From assembly GCA_902767355.1 (NCBI GenBank), contig CACXHG010000094.1:1-8373 (forward strand): a DNA stretch of 8,373 nt, given 5' to 3'. The notes below the pieces were generated by a model that was given only the letters and a program-made list of their open reading frames with translations, searched no databases and was not told the origin of the DNA. Positions 6,464-8,373 of this stretch are shown piece by piece. Origin of the DNA: an uncultured Bacteroidia bacterium. GTDB lineage: Bacteria; Bacteroidota; Bacteroidia; Bacteroidales; UBA932. Position numbers and translations under genes: made by a program. The first letter of the stretch is position 1, and every line of letters begins with the position of its first letter.

Positions 6464-6754
6464 CTATTTGTAGCGTTTTTCCTTTACAGAGACGAGTTTT
6501 TCCTTGAGAATTCCCACACATTCGGTGACTGCATTCTCGAATGTGTCCGCGTTGCGCTCCACAACCACTTCGCTGCCCGGGATCAGAATCCTGACCATGG
6601 CATTTTTGTTGGCGGGGTCGGGAAGCAACGAGAGGGATACCTCACAGCGAACCGCGTCCTCATAGAATTTCTCCAGTTTGCCTACCTTGCGGTTTACATA
6701 ATCGATAAGCTTCTGATCTGCGTCAAACTTGATTGACTGAATCTTGATTTCCAT
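6464..6754 (-). CDS. hpf: Ribosome hibernation-promoting factor, short form
   Basis: 96 residues, the short HPF/YfiA (RaiA) form without the C-terminal dimerisation domain of long HPF. The family binds the 30S decoding centre, blocking mRNA and tRNA and protecting idle ribosomes. The sequence starts MEIKIQSIKFDADQKLIDYV, continues with VGKLEKFYEDAVRCEVSL (about 24-41) and NKNAMVRILIPGSEVVVERN (49-68), and ends with a basic tail KEKRYK. This fits the beta-alpha-beta-beta-beta-alpha fold. It follows the recombinase with one base between stop and start (TGA T ATG), and its SD lies in the last recombinase codons. The stop faces the lplA stop across one base. The XerC-HPF pairing is common in Bacteroidales, which supports both calls. 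Confidence 0.93.
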   Translation of the reverse strand: MEIKIQSIKFDADQKLIDYVNRKVGKLEKFYEDAVRCEVSLSLLPDPANKNAMVRILIPGSEVVVERNADTFENAVTECVGILKEKLVSVKEKRYK

Positions 6755-6763
6755 ATCACCTCC
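6755..6763 (-). promoter_or_regulatory. Strong SD of hpf built from the end of the recombinase gene
   Basis: The minus strand reads GGAGGTGAT immediately before the hpf ATG. All nine bases are complementary to the 3' end of standard 16S rRNA (AUCACCUCC). The last codons of the upstream gene (CGG AGG TGA: Arg, Arg, stop) form most of it. The GGAGG core is four bases from the ATG, a short spacing. Confidence 0.75.
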
Positions 6764-7709
6764 GTTTTTTTGCTCTTGGATGAGCGGTTAAATATGTTGC
6801 TTTTAGTTGCTCGAAGCTGTTGTGCGTGTAGACCTGGGTGGCCGCCAGCGACGAATGCCCGAGCATCTCTTTTATACTATTGATGTCGGCCCCGTTGTTG
6901 AGCAGGTGGGTGGCGAGGGTGTGCCGGAGCACGTGCGGCGTCTTTTTGCCGCTGAAACCGTCTTTGCCTCCGAGAGCCTTTGCCACTACATTGTTCACAA
7001 ACGCCGGGTACAACTGCCTGCCCTTATCTGTTACAAAAAACCAGCCAGATGCATTGCCCGGGAAAGCCTCGTCAAGTCTTTTCAAATATAATAATATTTC
7101 TTTACAAATCCTATCCGGAATGGGAATTTCTCTTGTTTTATCGCCTTTGCCGGTCACGCGAAACACCTGGCGGGCAGCGTCGAAGTCGCTCTTTACAAGC
7201 GAACAGAGCTCTGCGCGACGCATCCCGGTGACATACAGCATCAGGATTATCATCCGCTCGCGGAGCTCGGAATACGGCTCCTTGCCGTCTTCAGCTGCCG
7301 CCGCATCTTCCCGGGCCTGCTGCGCGCTGTCGTCAAAATAGGCGTCCATGCTGGCCTGGGTATAGAATTGCGGCAGAGGACGGTCTTCTTTGGGCCTATA
7401 GACCTTGTGCACGGGATTGGAAGCGATAAAGCCGCTGCGCACCAGATAAGAGCAGAAGCTGGAGAGGGCCGACAGCCTGAGATTCATTGTGCGCGGACTC
7501 AGGCCGTCTTCCAGACCCTGGGCGATGTAACCGCGGATAATCTGCGGCGAGAGTATCTCCTTGAGAAGGGCGTCGTCCACACTACCGGCTTCCGGCAGGG
7601 CAAAAGCGTAAAAGCCGTCTATCGCCTCGCGGTAGAGCGCGACGGTGCGGGGCGAATAACGCCGCTGGGTGCGTATGTATTCCAAAAACTTCTCTTCCAC
7701 AACTGCCAA
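6756..7709 (-). CDS. XerC/XerD-type tyrosine recombinase
   Basis: 317 residues from a TTG start; an in-frame GTG at 7700 would give 314. No ATG fits, and I cannot decide between the two. The N-terminal SAM-like core-binding domain is at about 4-95 (FLEYIRTQRRYSPRTVALYR), and the catalytic domain at about 115-300. The whole active site is visible: Arg164 (TGMRRAEL), Lys188 (GKGDK), His259 and Arg262 (HVLRH), His285 (LGHSS) and nucleophile Tyr294. Xer proteins resolve chromosome dimers at dif, and linkage to hpf and rpsU argues for this housekeeping role rather than a mobile integrase. I leave the symbol blank because XerC and XerD cannot be told apart here. The only possible promoter is weak: TATCTTGG (7713-7706) overlaps the TTG and would favour a nearly leaderless GTG start. 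It diverges from rpsU. Confidence 0.9.
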   Translation of the reverse strand: MAVVEEKFLEYIRTQRRYSPRTVALYREAIDGFYAFALPEAGSVDDALLKEILSPQIIRGYIAQGLEDGLSPRTMNLRLSALSSFCSYLVRSGFIASNPVHKVYRPKEDRPLPQFYTQASMDAYFDDSAQQAREDAAAAEDGKEPYSELRERMIILMLYVTGMRRAELCSLVKSDFDAARQVFRVTGKGDKTREIPIPDRICKEILLYLKRLDEAFPGNASGWFFVTDKGRQLYPAFVNNVVAKALGGKDGFSGKKTPHVLRHTLATHLLNNGADINSIKEMLGHSSLAATQVYTHNSFEQLKATYLTAHPRAKKRR

Positions 7710-7720
7710 GATAACAAAAA

Positions 7721-7751
7721 TTTGTCGGGAAGAAAAACTTGTTTATCTTTG
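7721..7751 (+). promoter_or_regulatory. Promoter of rpsU
   Basis: TTTG (7721-7724), 19 bases, then TATCTTTG (7744-7751): a match to the Bacteroidota consensus at every fixed position and the best promoter in the window. The rpsU ATG is 31 bases past the -7 box, leaving a short leader that is mostly an A-run and the SD. Confidence 0.85.
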
Positions 7752-7765
7752 CAGTCCCTAAAAAA

Positions 7766-7772
7766 AGGAGGT
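7766..7772 (+). promoter_or_regulatory. Very strong SD of rpsU
   Basis: AGGAGGT, within AAAGGAGGTG and preceded by an A-run, lies ten bases before the ATG at 7783. It is a near-perfect complement of the anti-SD in a group where most mRNAs lack SD sequences. rpsU of Flavobacterium johnsoniae is described as having a strong SD used for autoregulation by bS21; the same logic is likely here. Confidence 0.85.
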
Positions 7773-7782
7773 GTAGCAAATT

Positions 7783-7974
7783 ATGATTATCGTACAACTT
7801 AAAGAAGGTGAGAACATCGAGAAGGCTCTCAAGAAGTTCAAACGCAAATTCGAAAAAACCGGTATCGTACGCGAGCTTCGCGGCCGTCGTGAGTTCCGCA
7901 AACCCTCTGTGATCCGCAGGGAGCAGAAGAACAAAGCCATCTACGTACAGCATTTGCGCCTCGAGGAGGAGTAA
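7783..7974 (+). CDS. rpsU: Small ribosomal subunit protein bS21
   Basis: 63 residues, usual for the group. MIIVQLKEGENIEKALKKFK opens the protein as in Bacteroidota bS21, followed by RKFEKTGIVRELRGRREF (21-38) and KPSVIRR (40-46). It is highly basic, with two expected helices. bS21 sits on the 30S platform near the 16S rRNA 3' end. In Flavobacterium structures, bS21 with bS18 and bS6 sequesters the anti-SD, with Tyr54 contacting the rRNA tail; the equivalent Tyr54 is present here (AIYVQ). The gene has its own consensus promoter, a strong SD and an intrinsic terminator, so it is probably monocistronic. It diverges from the recombinase, whereas I remember rpsU-xerC-hpf as codirectional in Bacteroides. 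Confidence 0.97.
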   Translation: MIIVQLKEGENIEKALKKFKRKFEKTGIVRELRGRREFRKPSVIRREQKNKAIYVQHLRLEEE

Positions 7975-8004
7975 AATCCCGCACAAATACTATATATATC
8001 CGCG

Positions 8005-8035
8005 GGTCGAACCACTGGTTCGGCCTGTTTTTTTT
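8005..8035 (+). terminator. Intrinsic terminator of rpsU
   Basis: A 9-bp stem pairs GGTCGAACC (8005-8013) with GGTTCGGCC (8017-8025), with one G-T pair and a three-base loop. It is followed by TG and eight T residues (8028-8035). It starts 31 bases after the rpsU stop. The T-run ends two bases before the -7 box of the next gene. Confidence 0.92.
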
Positions 8036-8037
8036 GC

Positions 8038-8045
8038 TACCTTTG
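8038..8045 (+). promoter_or_regulatory. Probable -7 box of pnuC
   Basis: TACCTTTG matches TAnnTTTG. No good -33 box is seen at the usual distance, where the terminator loop lies (CTGG at 8015-8018). Only eight bases separate the box from the pnuC ATG, so the transcript would have almost no leader. Confidence 0.55.
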
Positions 8046-8053
8046 CGCCTGCT

Positions 8054-8373
8054 ATGACGCTGAAAGAATATTTTAAACTGGAAACTTCCGGCTGGAAATG
8101 GTATGAATTATTATATCTGGCCGTATGTACGCTGGCCATCCTTATTCCGTCCATCATCACCGGCGACAGCCTGATGGCGATAATCAGCGCCACCTGCGGC
8201 GCCATTTCTGTGGTACTCACCGGCAAAGGCAAGCTGGGCACCTACATTTTTGGCGGAATCCAGTGCGCCCTGTACGCAATTATTTCTTATAAAGCAACTT
8301 ACTACGGCGAAACTGCGCTCAACGTGCTGTATCTGCTGCCCCTGGAGTTCGTAGGGTTTATGCAGTGGAAAAA
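8054..8373 (+). CDS. pnuC: PnuC-family nicotinamide riboside transporter, 5' part only
   Basis: The gene is open to the window edge, and about 106 residues are visible of an expected 200-250. It starts MTLKEYFKLETSGWKWYELL, followed by a hydrophobic segment (about 19-34) and a second (about 39-54). The family signature then appears: LTGKGKLGTYIFGGIQ, LYAIISYKATYYGE, then LNVLYLLPLEFVGFMQWK. PnuC proteins are inner-membrane facilitators that pass vitamins inward, where phosphorylation traps them. The GKGK...YYGE form resembles the nicotinamide riboside type; the thiamine (PnuT) and riboflavin (PnuX) relatives cannot be excluded without the rest of the protein and its neighbours. There is no room for a riboswitch between the rpsU terminator and the ATG, which weakens a thiamine role. 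Confidence 0.9.
   Translation, partial: MTLKEYFKLETSGWKWYELLYLAVCTLAILIPSIITGDSLMAIISATCGAISVVLTGKGKLGTYIFGGIQCALYAIISYKATYYGETALNVLYLLPLEFVGFMQWK

Noticed and set aside
6756..7709. Tyrosine recombinase as a sign of a phage or integrative element
   Set aside because: There are no attachment repeats or cargo genes. The pairing with hpf and rpsU and the Xer-like size point to a housekeeping enzyme. The tRNA-Phe at the left edge lies more than 6 kb away with no duplicated end seen.
7975..8053. Riboswitch upstream of pnuC
   Set aside because: The 79-base gap is filled by the rpsU terminator and the promoter; there is no room for a structured leader.

Overview
The window looks like chromosomal, housekeeping DNA from a member of the Bacteroidota, most likely the order Bacteroidales. 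The evidence is as follows. Several genes are preceded by the Bacteroidota promoter pattern TTTG-N19-TAnnTTTG. Most starts lack a Shine-Dalgarno (SD) sequence. The protein families and pairings are typical of the group: DUF5683 next to an MltD-type transglycosylase, XerC-like recombinase next to short HPF, and a 63-residue bS21 with Tyr54. Base composition is fairly GC-rich for the order, as in Alistipes-like or uncultured gut lineages; the genus is a guess. I see no mobile element, CRISPR array or phage gene.

Layout. Positions 1-3529 on the minus strand read, in transcription order, parA, a DUF5683 envelope protein, a LysM lytic transglycosylase (mltD-like), then tRNA-Phe with its own promoter. 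A parA promoter lies at about 3555. Upstream, also on minus, is a large outer-membrane barrel protein with an N-terminal helix-hairpin-helix domain (3580-5406). It diverges from lplA (lipoate-protein ligase, plus strand, 5485-6462), and the two promoters are interleaved. lplA converges on a minus-strand pair, a XerC/D-type recombinase followed by hpf, with a single base between the facing stop codons. Diverging from the recombinase is rpsU (ribosomal protein bS21), ended by a clear intrinsic terminator. A pnuC-type vitamin transporter follows and runs off the window end.

How the genes fit together. Two themes stand out. The first is chromosome and envelope maintenance (ParA, transglycosylase, DUF5683, XerC-like recombinase). 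As I remember it, parA in Bacteroidales is followed by parB, then DUF5683, mltD and relA/spoT; here parB is absent and parA joins DUF5683 with one base between stop and start. The second is ribosome status (rpsU and hpf). Both have strong SD sequences in a genome that otherwise seems not to use them. In Bacteroidota the anti-SD is masked with the help of bS21, so strong SDs on rpsU, hpf and the barrel gene could make a small regulon that responds to bS21-poor ribosomes. That extension beyond rpsU is my inference.

There is no gene-free stretch longer than 300 bases. The largest gaps (about 76-135, 3530-3579, 5407-5484, 7710-7782 and 7975-8053) hold mainly promoters, SD sites and a terminator.
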